Assembly: GCA_947496235.1 (NCBI GenBank)
Contig: CANMCE010000010.1
Span: 87,563-151,562, forward strand
Source: an uncultured Glaciecola sp.
GTDB taxonomy: Bacteria; Pseudomonadota; Gammaproteobacteria; Enterobacterales; Alteromonadaceae
DNA length: 64,000 nt
Direction of reading: 5' to 3'
Shown here: positions 26,770-36,165 of the stretch, in pieces
Numbering within the stretch: the stretch's first letter is position 1
How the letters are laid out: each line of letters starts with the position of its first letter
Translations under genes and position numbers: made by a program
The notes under the pieces: generated by a model
Databases searched by the model: none
Told to the model about the DNA's origin: nothing
The model's input: only the letters and a program-made list of their open reading frames with translations

Positions 26770-29700
26770 TTAGAAGCTTTCCCATTCATCATCGTCAGCT
26801 AATGCTGGTATGGCATTAAGGGATGCTTTTGGTGCTGCCGGAAGCTCTTTCTTTTTACTACTAGTTGTGGTTGTTACGGAAGGCAGTTCTTCAAACTGTT
26901 GAGACAACATATCTGGCTCAGATTCCTTCACTTTAGTGATAACATCACTGTTATTTAGTTTAAACGCGCCTACCCGTTGATTTAAGTCAGATGCCTGAGA
27001 GCGCATGCTTTCTGCCGCGGCTGCTGCCTCTTCTACAAGTGCTGCGTTTTGCTGCGTCATTTCATCCATTTGACTAACGGCTTTACTGACTTCATCGATA
27101 CCTGTAGCTTGCTCAGCTGACGCGGCGGCGATTTCGCTCATAATGTCGTTAACGCGCTGGATTGAAACGACGATTTCTTTCATAGTTTCACCAGACTTTC
27201 TAACCAACTCGTTTCCGCTTTCAACTTTGGTAACAGAGTCAGAAATAAGGTCTTTAATGTCTTTTGCAGCGTTTGCAGAGCGCTGAGCCAAGGTTCTCAC
27301 CTCAGATGCAACCACCGCGAATCCGCGACCTTGTTCACCTGCTCTGGCTGCTTCAACCGCTGCGTTAAGCGCAAGGATGTTAGTTTGGAAAGCGATGCCA
27401 TCAATTACCCCAATGATATCTGAGATTTTCTGCGCAGATTCATTAATGGAACCCATGGTTACCACCACTTCTTGAATCAATTCACCACCGTTACTGGCCA
27501 CAGTCGTTGCTTGAGATGCTAAGCCATTTGCCTGGTTCGCATTTTCCGCATTCAATCTTACGGTGCTGGTAAGCTCTTCCATGCTTGAAGCGGTTTCTTC
27601 AAGACTGGAGGCTTGTTGTTCTGTTCTGGTCGACAAATCAGCATTGCCAGAGGCGATCTCTGAAGATGCATTATTAATGGTGTCACTGGCTTCACGAATT
27701 TTGCTGATAACACTGACTAAGTTGTCTGATGTGGTGTTACAGTAATTTTTAAGCTTATCAAATGTCCCTTTATAGTGACTGTCGATACGTTTGGTTAAAT
27801 CGCCCTCAGAAATGGCCATCAACACGTCAGCAACTTCATTTAGTCCTGTTTCAGTGGTGGTCATTAATTGATTTAACCCTTGTGCCATTGCCAGCATAAA
27901 GCCTTCTTTACCCTGTTCTTTCACACGTTTTTCGAAGTTACCTTCAAGACTGGCTTGAACTAATTCGCCAATTTCACGTTCAGCTTCAACTTCTTTAGTG
28001 CGATCTAACCATTCAACAACATAGCCAATTTTTTCACCATCATTACCAACAATAGGATTAGCTATTAGGCGGAATACTCTTGAGCCAACGTTTATTTGTG
28101 TGGTGTGAGTTGATGACAATCTTTCAAGCATAGATTTTTGATGGCTTGGATCTTTATGGAATCTATCCATATTTTGACCTTCGATAGCATCCGCATTAAA
28201 GTGTGGTAACACCTTTTTCAAATCTGCTTCCGCTGCTTTCAACATGGTTTTTACTGAGCGGTTAAGATAAGTAATTTCTCGATCTGCATTGGCAATCATT
28301 ACGTTTGTACTTGTGCATTCTAGCGCTTCTAGCATACGTTTTATGCGGCGTTCTTCGCTAAATACTTCAGTCATATCATGCCATTCGAGGCTACAACCAA
28401 TAGTTTGTCTGCTGTCATCTAAAATTGGGCATACTGTTACGCGGTAAGTTCTTTTGCCTAGTTCTAAACGTAAATCCTCTCCCTTACCATTTCTGCTTAA
28501 TAATGCATTTTGTAATGCACTATTGTTGCTGATAGTACTAATTCGAGAGCCAAGTAGAGTTTCAACATTAAATTGAGCAGACGTTTCGCGAATATCGTCT
28601 TCGCCTGCTTTTAGCATCTTGTACACGGCGTCATTCATGTAAGTTACTAAGCCGTCTTTATCGGTCATCATGAAAGCAGCAGAACTAGCATCGAGGGCTT
28701 GTTTTACTTTAGATGCTTCCACAGCAACTTCAGCCGATACTTTAAGTTTGTCTGTTAAATTTGACAGTTCAGATTCTAAAATACCCATTTCATCAGTACG
28801 ATGGGTATTAAATTCCAAATCAAATTTGTTGTCTGAAATGCTTTGAAATCTGCCGATTAGTTTGTTCGCAGAGGTTTGAATTGAGCGAATAATCACAAAG
28901 CCAATGACACAGCTTATGATCAATAAACCCAAGATTATGCTCAAGGTAGTAAATCGACTAGAACCAATATTGCTGATGCGCTCGTCAATCACCATTTTCA
29001 AGCTGTCGACATTATTGGCTTTTTGATCAAGTAATTGCACAATTAGTCCATTAACCTCATTGAAATACGAGCTACTGGGGTAGGTTTGAACTTCTTTATT
29101 GATGATTTCTTGACGCGTCAAATCAGTTAAGCGTTGTATGCTATTTTGCAAATCTGAAGCTGCTTTGGCGCCAGAAGTAAACCTATTGTCAGCATCAGCG
29201 GCTGCTGACATATTCAATGTATAATCTTGCAATGGTGCAGTAAGGTTGCGCAGATAACCATCAATAGTGATTTTATCCGCAGCGCTCGGATTGCCATTAC
29301 TCAAAGCTTGCGTACCTGTCGCTCTGACTTTGCTCAACGAATCTGCCAAGCGAGGAAGATTCTGCAAGTTTGCGATAATTAAGTGGTAGCTCGAAGCCTC
29401 GGGATCATAGCTAAGTCCAGAAGTGTTTAGGATTTGAGATAATAACAAATCCAAGTCACTGATGAGGCTTGAATGGGCGACTAAAGATTCACTCACAGAC
29501 ATATTTCGAGAACTTACTGAACGCTGTAAGGATTCCCAACTACTATTTAATTTTGCTAGTTCATTGGATAAGCCATTACCTAATCCAGATGCATTTATTG
29601 AACTTTGGATGCGGTCGAACATTTGGTCAACATCCTTGGCACTTGAAGATAGACCAGAGTTTGCACTTGAGTCACCTAGAAGTAAGTTTGATGCAAATCC

Positions 29701-29907
29701 ACGATGTTCAGCAACTGCAATTTGTAACTGAATAGTTTGACTCGCAGGTTCAATCCCAACTTCTTCTAGTTCAGCGGAGCTTTGGTTAGAATAAGACAGT
29801 TCTGTGTAGTAATAGGTAGGTAGCGCTAGACCTGCAAAAGATAGTAGCGCGAAAATACCCATCTTTACGGGTAATTTAATATTGTCGAACAGTTTTAGAA
29901 CATTCAT
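26770..29907 (-). CDS. methyl-accepting chemotaxis protein with two PAS domains
   Basis: About 1045 residues from the ATG at 29907 (1 bp after the cheW stop). Order: first membrane helix (about 15-35), a periplasmic helical sensor to about 315, second helix (about 320-342), HAMP, two cytoplasmic PAS domains (about 400-640), a second HAMP-like segment (DVLMAISEGDLTKRID), then the signalling hairpin with [19 protein letters not shown] and [19 protein letters not shown]. It ends EWESF, matching the xWxxF pentapeptide that docks CheR. The PAS ligands are not identifiable. It is the receptor dedicated to this array and recalls the McpB/Aer2 position in F7 clusters. Confidence 0.93.
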   Translation of the reverse strand: MNVLKLFDNIKLPVKMGIFALLSFAGLALPTYYYTELSYSNQSSAELEEVGIEPASQTIQLQIAVAEHRGFASNLLLGDSSANSGLSSSAKDVDQMFDRIQSSINASGLGNGLSNELAKLNSSWESLQRSVSSRNMSVSESLVAHSSLISDLDLLLSQILNTSGLSYDPEASSYHLIIANLQNLPRLADSLSKVRATGTQALSNGNPSAADKITIDGYLRNLTAPLQDYTLNMSAAADADNRFTSGAKAASDLQNSIQRLTDLTRQEIINKEVQTYPSSSYFNEVNGLIVQLLDQKANNVDSLKMVIDERISNIGSSRFTTLSIILGLLIISCVIGFVIIRSIQTSANKLIGRFQSISDNKFDLEFNTHRTDEMGILESELSNLTDKLKVSAEVAVEASKVKQALDASSAAFMMTDKDGLVTYMNDAVYKMLKAGEDDIRETSAQFNVETLLGSRISTISNNSALQNALLSRNGKGEDLRLELGKRTYRVTVCPILDDSRQTIGCSLEWHDMTEVFSEERRIKRMLEALECTSTNVMIANADREITYLNRSVKTMLKAAEADLKKVLPHFNADAIEGQNMDRFHKDPSHQKSMLERLSSTHTTQINVGSRVFRLIANPIVGNDGEKIGYVVEWLDRTKEVEAEREIGELVQASLEGNFEKRVKEQGKEGFMLAMAQGLNQLMTTTETGLNEVADVLMAISEGDLTKRIDSHYKGTFDKLKNYCNTTSDNLVSVISKIREASDTINNASSEIASGNADLSTRTEQQASSLEETASSMEELTSTVRLNAENANQANGLASQATTVASNGGELIQEVVVTMGSINESAQKISDIIGVIDGIAFQTNILALNAAVEAARAGEQGRGFAVVASEVRTLAQRSANAAKDIKDLISDSVTKVESGNELVRKSGETMKEIVVSIQRVNDIMSEIAAASAEQATGIDEVSKAVSQMDEMTQQNAALVEEAAAAAESMRSQASDLNQRVGAFKLNNSDVITKVKESEPDMLSQQFEELPSVTTTTSSKKKELPAAPKASLNAIPALADDDEWESF

Positions 29908-29908
29908 T

Positions 29909-30418
29909 TTACTCAAGCTCCACTTTTGCACTTGTATCGTAAAGGGCTAGTTCGTCACTAGTGATTAACTTTTGAATATTCACTAGTATGATCATCTGTT
30001 CCTTGATGGTGGTTAATCCGTGAAGGTATGAACTATCAAATGCCACACCAAACTCCGGTGGCGGTTTAATTTCCGAGCTTCCTACTTTGATAACATCGCT
30101 GACTTCATCGACAACAATGCCGACAATACGATCGCCAATCATTAACATAATCACTATGGTAAATTCATCGTAAGTTGCTTTACCGACATTAAATTTGATT
30201 CGCAAATCCACGATGGGGACAATGTCACCACGCAAATTCAGGACACCTTTAATGTACTTGGGCGCGTTAGCTATTTTGGTTACCTGCTCATAGCCACGAA
30301 TTTCTTTTACTGTCATTATGTCTAGGGCGTAATTCTCATCGCCTAGCACAAAGGTTAAAAACTCTTTCTTTTCTTCGTTTTCGGTCTGCTGTTCAGACAC
30401 TTTTTCTTTAACTGACAA
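29909..30418 (-). CDS. cheW: chemotaxis coupling protein CheW
   Basis: CheW links receptors to CheA. Motifs: EFLTFVLGDENYALDIMTVKEIRGY and GVLNLRGDIVPIVDLRIKFN. I place the start at the TTG at 30418 (169 residues): AGGAGG lies 6 bp upstream, within the 3' end of cheA. Frames reaching 30472 would add 18 residues unlike CheW. The gene overlaps the cheA stop by 11 bp. Confidence 0.95.
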   Translation of the reverse strand: MSVKEKVSEQQTENEEKKEFLTFVLGDENYALDIMTVKEIRGYEQVTKIANAPKYIKGVLNLRGDIVPIVDLRIKFNVGKATYDEFTIVIMLMIGDRIVGIVVDEVSDVIKVGSSEIKPPPEFGVAFDSSYLHGLTTIKEQMIILVNIQKLITSDELALYDTSAKVELE

Positions 30419-32420
30419 CTGACACCTCCTGATCTGCTGGCGACTTAACTTCATTTGCGATTGATTCAACATCTAAGATCATAGCTACACTGCCATCACC
30501 CATAATGGTTGCGCCTGCAACCCCAGGTACTCGTCTGAAGTGTTGTTCTAAGCTCTTAATGACAACTTGTTGTTGGCCTTCAAGGTTATCCACTAGAATG
30601 CCAAAACGTTTACGACTAGTTTCCACTAACACCACAATGGCATCGGAAGGTTCTGCGATGGCATTTTCGATGCCCATCATTTTATGTAAATGCACCAAGG
30701 GCCAATATTCTCCGCGCACCCACAACAGATGATCGTTGGATAAACGTTTCAATTGGTCTGGGGTTGGTTGCATGGATTCAACAATATTAGTTAGGGGAAC
30801 CACAAAGGTTTGGCCCGCTACGGATACGCACATGCCATCAACGATAGCAAGCGTGAGCGGCAAACGAATGGTGATCACTGAACCTTCTCCGGCATGACTT
30901 TCGATTTCTACCGAACCACCGATAGATTCGATATTTCTGCGCACCACGTCCATTCCAACGCCTCTACCTGAGACATCGGTAACAGCTTCGGCTGTAGAAA
31001 ATCCAGGCTCAAAAATCAAACGCCATACTGCACTATCTGGCATATCATCTGATACATCAAGACCGTTTGACTTAGCTTTCTCTAAAATACGTTCACGGTT
31101 TAGACCTGCGCCGTCATCGGTGATGGTAATTAAAATACTTCCACCGCGCTGTTCTGCACCTAGGATGACGGTACCTTGTTTGACTTTACCTCTGCTTTCA
31201 CGGACATCGGGCATTTCGATACCATGGTCGACACTATTGCGAACCAAATGGGTTAGCGGATCGACCAATTTCTCAATTAGCCCTTTATCAATCTCTGTGC
31301 CGCCACCTTCGATGACTAGATTGACGTCTTTCTTCAATTTATCCGCAAGATCACGCACAACACGAGGGAAGCGGTTAAAGGCAAAAGACATTGGCAGCAT
31401 GCGCATGGACATAACAGCTTCTTGAATTTCACGAATGTTTCGCGATAACTCACCGATGGCGCCTTCAAGCTTTTCTTCGGTTTCGCCATGCACTTCTTTA
31501 CCCACGATTTTTATCATGGATTGGGTAATAACTAACTCGCCAACTAGGTTAACCAATGAGTCGATTTTGTTGGTGTCGACCCGAATAGAGCTGGATTCTT
31601 TGCTGTCAGCTCTGGGTTTTTTGGCTACAGTGCTAGACTGTCCAGCAACGCCTCTAGACTGTCCAGCAACGTCTGGTTTCGCACTTTTAGTAGCTGCTGG
31701 GGCAGCAGGTTTTTGCTCATTTGCGGCTGGTTTTGCTGGCGCTTTTTCAGCTGCTGGGGCTTGTTCATCCCCTTCGTTTTTGGTTTCAGCTACTTTATCG
31801 CTGCCTGGCTCATCATCAAAGAAACCAAATGCCGCGCCGTCATCTTCAGTTTCTGCAGAAGTTTTGGTTGCTTGATCTTGATCTTTTTCGTCGTAGAAAC
31901 CATAAGCGGTCTCCTCTTCAACTGTTTCTTCATTTTCGAAAAATCCAAAGGCTTCATCTTCACTTTCGCCTTCTATGGGATTTTCATAAAATCCAAAACC
32001 ATCTTCTTGCGCAGCGGACTCACCAGTTTCTTCATTTTTCAATAAAGCTTCTAGGGCTTGAGTACCTTGTTCAATTGCTTCCCAATCGATTTCTTCTTCG
32101 GTTTGATAGCAATGCAAAATATTCTTTAGAGTGTCAACTGTGGTCAACAACTGATCAACAATGGGTTTGCTAATTACCAACTGCTGTTGACGTGCTAGAT
32201 CAAGAATATTTTCCATAACATGGGTTAGGCCTGTTAGGGCGTCAAAACCAAAAACGCCGCTACCCCCTTTGATGGAGTGAGCAGCTCGGAAAATGCTATT
32301 GAGATCTTCAATGTCTGGATTGTCTAAGGACATCTCCATCAAGAGATGTTCCATTTCATCCAAATGTTCTTGGCTTTCTTCAAAGAAGACGCCATAGAAT
32401 TGACTCATGTCTATGGACAT
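30408..32420 (-). CDS. cheA: chemotaxis histidine kinase CheA
   Basis: 670 residues. P1 Hpt domain with phosphoacceptor His in AAHSIKGGSGVFGF (about residue 48); a long linker (about 125-275) without a recognisable P2 domain; then P3 dimerisation, P4 kinase (LVRNSVDHGIE, ITDDGAGL, GRGVGMDVV) and P5 CheW-like domain. The linker carries four acidic-aromatic repeats (FGFYE, FGFFE, YGFYD, FGFFD) and then an Ala/Pro/Lys-rich stretch with two tandem palindrome copies encoding VAGQSRG and VAGQSST. Follows cheY by 12 bp. Confidence 0.96.
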   Translation of the reverse strand: MSIDMSQFYGVFFEESQEHLDEMEHLLMEMSLDNPDIEDLNSIFRAAHSIKGGSGVFGFDALTGLTHVMENILDLARQQQLVISKPIVDQLLTTVDTLKNILHCYQTEEEIDWEAIEQGTQALEALLKNEETGESAAQEDGFGFYENPIEGESEDEAFGFFENEETVEEETAYGFYDEKDQDQATKTSAETEDDGAAFGFFDDEPGSDKVAETKNEGDEQAPAAEKAPAKPAANEQKPAAPAATKSAKPDVAGQSRGVAGQSSTVAKKPRADSKESSSIRVDTNKIDSLVNLVGELVITQSMIKIVGKEVHGETEEKLEGAIGELSRNIREIQEAVMSMRMLPMSFAFNRFPRVVRDLADKLKKDVNLVIEGGGTEIDKGLIEKLVDPLTHLVRNSVDHGIEMPDVRESRGKVKQGTVILGAEQRGGSILITITDDGAGLNRERILEKAKSNGLDVSDDMPDSAVWRLIFEPGFSTAEAVTDVSGRGVGMDVVRRNIESIGGSVEIESHAGEGSVITIRLPLTLAIVDGMCVSVAGQTFVVPLTNIVESMQPTPDQLKRLSNDHLLWVRGEYWPLVHLHKMMGIENAIAEPSDAIVVLVETSRKRFGILVDNLEGQQQVVIKSLEQHFRRVPGVAGATIMGDGSVAMILDVESIANEVKSPADQEVSVVS
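31633..31666. repeat. tandem pair of 13-bp palindromes in the cheA linker
   Basis: CTAGACTGTCCAG at 31633-31645 and again at 31654-31666, in the same orientation with a 21-bp period, so each adds exactly seven codons. Both are followed by CAACG, also seen after the gspJ copy at 3022. They lie in the flexible linker of CheA (about residues 252-263). Confidence 0.88.
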
Positions 32421-32432
32421 AAGAAGCCTGCC

Positions 32433-32798
32433 TTAGTTAAGTACTTTTGCAGCGACAGCTAGGAGTTTCTGAGGATCAAATGGCTTCACCATCCACCCAG
32501 TAGCCCCAGCCGCTCTTCCTTGGGCTTTCATGCTATCGCTAGCTTCAGTGGTTAACACAACAATCGGAGTTGAACGGTAAGACCCTAAACCTCTTAACGA
32601 CTTGATTAGCGTTAATCCGTCCATTCGTGGCATGTTTTGATCAGTGATAACGAAATCAAATTGCATACGTTTACACATATCAAGCGCGGCCTGCCCATCT
32701 TCGGCAGTGGTAACTTGATAGCTTGCCGATTTTAGTGTCACTTGAACCATTTGACGAATCGATGGTGAATCATCAACTACTAAAATATGCTTACTCAT
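32433..32798 (-). CDS. cheY: chemotaxis response regulator CheY
   Basis: 121 residues, a lone receiver domain. Acidic pocket VVDDSPSIRQM, phosphoacceptor Asp in VITDQNMPRMDGL, Thr/Ser switch in VVLTTEASD and the conserved Lys in WMVKPFDPQKL. It sits immediately before cheA. Whether it binds the flagellar motor or serves another output cannot be judged from sequence. Confidence 0.94.
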   Translation of the reverse strand: MSKHILVVDDSPSIRQMVQVTLKSASYQVTTAEDGQAALDMCKRMQFDFVITDQNMPRMDGLTLIKSLRGLGSYRSTPIVVLTTEASDSMKAQGRAAGATGWMVKPFDPQKLLAVAAKVLN

Positions 32799-32801
32799 TC
32801 A

Positions 32802-34466
32802 CTAAAACTCTCTTTTTAACGTAACTTCAGTTTTGTTTCCGGGAGGGGAAACTATTACTGAGCTACATAGTTTATTAATTAATGAAAGACCACGACCTGA
32901 TAGGGACGCGTCTTTCATTTCACTTTTTGCTTTTACTTCATAACCGCTTCCGGTATCTGAAATCGAAAACGAAATATGGTTAGTGCTTGGCTCATACTCA
33001 AACGACATTTTGAGAGCATCTACTTCTTTAACGGCAGCAAGTCGTTCTTCTTTTGCAATTAAATATTCTGCAAACCCTGACATGTCATTTTTTAGCTTTG
33101 AATCTAAACCTAAAACACCATGATCTAATGCATTACTGATAAGTTCGGCGAATACGGTGAAAGCACGTTGACGCAGATCGCCAATTACATCGACACAGCG
33201 CATTAAGCTGTCAAAGCAGCCAATAATGTCAGCTGACGCCATTAAACCGCCGTTCATTTCGATGGATGCAGAAAGCTTGCCAGATTTCTTTACCTCACTA
33301 AAATCTCGCTCGTACAGATGCTTCTCGAAAAGTGCATCTACCTGAAGATCACAGAGTGATAAATCGTCGGTCAATTCTTGAATTTCATTAAACACGGTAA
33401 AGTCATTGATGATGCGAGATACCAGTGACTCGTTGTTCTTATTCTTTTTAATGCAATTAAGTAGACGTTCTAAACCAAACTCTTCCCCTGATTTATTGCA
33501 CTGCTCGATAATGCCGTCACTGTATAAAACGAAGTTTTTATAAGGATGACTTTCGCAAGTGGTAATAGATGGGTCAAAATCGTCGGGATCTAAAATTCCA
33601 AGCGCCATAGTATTTGATGAGAATCTATCTATCTTTCCATCATGTCTAAGGGCGATGATGTCGGGCATACCACCATTAAAAATCATGCATTGGCGAGAAT
33701 TAAAGTTTATTTCTATACCCGCTAATGCTACAAATTTATCATCGGGTAATTCTTTACCAAGTTTAGAGTTTCCTTCATGTACTATGTGTGCCAGAGAAAG
33801 CCCTTTTCTGATCATGGCTTTTATAGTGGTTACTAAGGGTAGAATACTGATTGCGGCTGCCAAACCATGGCCTGTTGCATCGGCTAATATTATGATGCGG
33901 TTTCCATTAGGTGCGGTTTCGCTGATAAATACATCGCCATTAAAAGTACTGGATGACTGCAGGTAAGTGTCAATACATTTTTCTTCATGTACTAAAGATG
34001 CAGCTACATGTTCGTAAACATATCTAGCCAAAGACTCTTCTTGCTCACGTTGATCTATCAATTTTTCCAATCGTTGGGTTTGTTCTTCCAATTCAGCTTC
34101 TTTGGAATACAGCGCTCTCACACGTTGCATTTTTTGCCATAACAAATCTAAGGATATAGGCTTTATTAAAAAATCATCGGCACCTCTGACAAAAGCATCG
34201 GCCATCACATTCTGATTGTCTTCAGCAGTGATCATCATGACAGGTGTAGGTGTGCTTAATAAATCCGTAATTTCAGAAATAAAGGTCAAACCATTACCAT
34301 CAGGTAATTGGTTATCTAACAATATGAAATTGAATACAGAAGTGGAGAGATGCGCACGGGCTGCTGCTAAGGTATTTGCAACAATAGTTTGACAGTCGTG
34401 ATCTTCTAAAAACGTCTGTAAAATTTCAGAAAATAAGCTGTCATCTTCTATGATCAGAGTACGCAT
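32802..34466 (-). CDS. REC-PP2C-HATPase response regulator (HsbR/RsbU-like)
   Basis: 554 residues in three parts: receiver (residues 1-120, phosphoacceptor in FILLDNQLPDGNGLTF), a coiled-coil linker, a SpoIIE/PP2C phosphatase domain (about 165-375, with ILADATGHGLAAAI, MIFNGGMPDI and VLYSDGIIEQ), and a C-terminal HATPase_c anti-sigma-type kinase domain (about 425-554, with ELISNALDHGVLG and ISDTGSGYEV). The same architecture is known in Pseudomonas aeruginosa HsbR, which dephosphorylates and phosphorylates the STAS protein HsbA. The STAS gene next door (14 bp) makes a partner-switching pair likely. The role in this array is inferred. Confidence 0.88.
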   Translation of the reverse strand: MRTLIIEDDSLFSEILQTFLEDHDCQTIVANTLAAARAHLSTSVFNFILLDNQLPDGNGLTFISEITDLLSTPTPVMMITAEDNQNVMADAFVRGADDFLIKPISLDLLWQKMQRVRALYSKEAELEEQTQRLEKLIDQREQEESLARYVYEHVAASLVHEEKCIDTYLQSSSTFNGDVFISETAPNGNRIIILADATGHGLAAAISILPLVTTIKAMIRKGLSLAHIVHEGNSKLGKELPDDKFVALAGIEINFNSRQCMIFNGGMPDIIALRHDGKIDRFSSNTMALGILDPDDFDPSITTCESHPYKNFVLYSDGIIEQCNKSGEEFGLERLLNCIKKNKNNESLVSRIINDFTVFNEIQELTDDLSLCDLQVDALFEKHLYERDFSEVKKSGKLSASIEMNGGLMASADIIGCFDSLMRCVDVIGDLRQRAFTVFAELISNALDHGVLGLDSKLKNDMSGFAEYLIAKEERLAAVKEVDALKMSFEYEPSTNHISFSISDTGSGYEVKAKSEMKDASLSGRGLSLINKLCSSVIVSPPGNKTEVTLKREF

Positions 34467-34480
34467 ATTTAAAGGATCTT

Positions 34481-34777
34481 TTAGCTAATATCGAAGAGTC
34501 GATCGAAGTTTGCGATCTGTAGAATCTCCTTGGCACTGTCTCTTGCGCCTCTTATTCTCACTGAAATGTTTTTACTTTTTGCTTTTTTTTGAAACAGCAC
34601 CATCATGCCTAAAGCAGAGCTGTCCAAATAGCCTACTTTACTGAAATCTAAAGCGATTTCAGACACAGTACCATCATTTAAAATGGTCTGATACTGTTCA
34701 GTAAAATCTTTGTGATAACTAAAATCAAACCTTTCAGGGATTTGTAATGCTCTTTCACTCATGGAATAGTTCCTCAC
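34481..34777 (-). CDS. STAS-domain anti-sigma factor antagonist (HsbA-like)
   Basis: 98 residues, a single STAS domain. The phosphorylatable serine lies in GYLDSSALGMMVLFQKKAK, the signature of SpoIIAA/RsbV-type antagonists. It is encoded directly before the REC-PP2C-HATPase regulator, its probable kinase and phosphatase. The downstream target (an anti-sigma factor, a diguanylate cyclase or a receptor) is not evident in the window. Confidence 0.88.
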   Translation of the reverse strand: MRNYSMSERALQIPERFDFSYHKDFTEQYQTILNDGTVSEIALDFSKVGYLDSSALGMMVLFQKKAKSKNISVRIRGARDSAKEILQIANFDRLFDIS

Positions 34778-34786
34778 TACCTAGTA

Positions 34787-36010
34787 TTAGAATAAATCGA
34801 TGTCACCGGCTTGCATGCTGGTGGCAGAAACAGGGTTATGCATGCTTTGGCGACGCTCTTCAATAGAGGCCAAATGTGCTTGTACTTGTTGTAAAACGTC
34901 GTTAATGTTTTGCGTATCTATAGCTGCCAGTTTTTCGCGAACAAAGGCGATTGATTCCATGGTATAAGTAAGGTTCTGTCCATTGATGTCGCCGAATTGA
35001 AGTCCTCTTATTGCGCTAGATAACGCCGCTTCCAAGTCGTTAGAAACCTTTTCTAAGCCTGAGGTAACGCGCGAATCCGATTCGGCTTTCAAGATGATGC
35101 TGTTCAAAGCTTCATTAATGTCTTTTTTTGCATCTATAACATAGCTAACGTCATAACTGGCGAGCTCGCCTACTTCGGTAGTCAAACCTTCTATCTGTGA
35201 AGACATTGTTTTTAGTTTGGCTTGAATTTGATCACTAAATTCAGATGATCGATTGGATAGAGATCTCACCTCATCAGCGACTACCGCAAAACCTCGACCA
35301 TGTTCACCAGCACGTGCAGCTTCAATTGCCGCATTAAGTGCCAAAAGATTAGTCTGATCAGAAATACTATCGATATCTTTCACAGCTTTTAGAACCGCTG
35401 GTACTGATTCGTAGATAGTGGTTACTTGGTCAAGCAAAGCCATAGAAGATGCAGACATATCCACAGTAGATTTAATAAATTTATCTAAGGTTTCCGCCGT
35501 ATTATCGGCAAAGATACGCATTTTTTCGCTGTAAAGGGTTTCACCGCTTGCATCTGCGCTAATGAGATCTTGAATAGTTTGCGCCTGGATATGCACTAAT
35601 TCCTGTAGCTCATTAAAGCTGGTACTTAGTGTTGATACCGCGTCATCTTGGGTTTTCTTGATTCCATCGATATTCGATTCGCATTCGATCAGCGTAGGAA
35701 CAAACTCATCGATTAACGGCCGAATATCACCAACGCTTGACGCAGGAGCGTCATGGGCTTCATTTGAAACTTCAACAGGTGACACGTCTGGCGCAGATTC
35801 AAACGTGCTCGCTTGAAAATACAGGAGGCCGAAAAGTCCACCTAACAAGGCGACAAATGCGACAATTTCCGACATGCTCACAAATATCACTGAAGCAACA
35901 ACTGCTAAGGACACTGCATATATTAAAATTTTAGGAGGCACTGATAGCATAAACAATTTACTCAATGGACCCGCAAAATATATACTGAATTTAGCAATTG
36001 ACAACGACAA
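34787..36010 (-). CDS. short membrane-anchored MCP-like signalling protein
   Basis: Up to 407 residues from TTG 36010; an ATG at 35950 would give 387 and places the membrane segment at the N-terminus. Neither start has a good ribosome site. Two close hydrophobic segments (about residues 27-65) have almost no periplasmic loop, so there is no external sensor. A coiled coil and a short receptor hairpin with [34 protein letters not shown] follow. It heads the STAS / REC-PP2C / che operon and may sense membrane state or report to CheW/CheA. Confidence 0.85.
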   Translation of the reverse strand: MSLSIAKFSIYFAGPLSKLFMLSVPPKILIYAVSLAVVASVIFVSMSEIVAFVALLGGLFGLLYFQASTFESAPDVSPVEVSNEAHDAPASSVGDIRPLIDEFVPTLIECESNIDGIKKTQDDAVSTLSTSFNELQELVHIQAQTIQDLISADASGETLYSEKMRIFADNTAETLDKFIKSTVDMSASSMALLDQVTTIYESVPAVLKAVKDIDSISDQTNLLALNAAIEAARAGEHGRGFAVVADEVRSLSNRSSEFSDQIQAKLKTMSSQIEGLTTEVGELASYDVSYVIDAKKDINEALNSIILKAESDSRVTSGLEKVSNDLEAALSSAIRGLQFGDINGQNLTYTMESIAFVREKLAAIDTQNINDVLQQVQAHLASIEERRQSMHNPVSATSMQAGDIDLF

Positions 36011-36165
36011 AGGTTTGACACAAGCGACAGCAGATTGACGACTTGCTGCTAAGTCATTGAAACTTGCCTAATCAGAACATTTTTACTCAGTTAGGTATAA
36101 AGAGTTATCGTTTATATTTTTAAAAAGTTTAACCTTTTGAGATAATTTATTGGTAATTTTTCTGC

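Noticed and set aside
1961..31666. The palindrome as a LexA or other SOS operator
   Set aside because: LexA boxes are CTGT-N8-ACAG; here the arms are CTGGAC/GTCCAG with one central base, and most copies are inside genes far from promoters.
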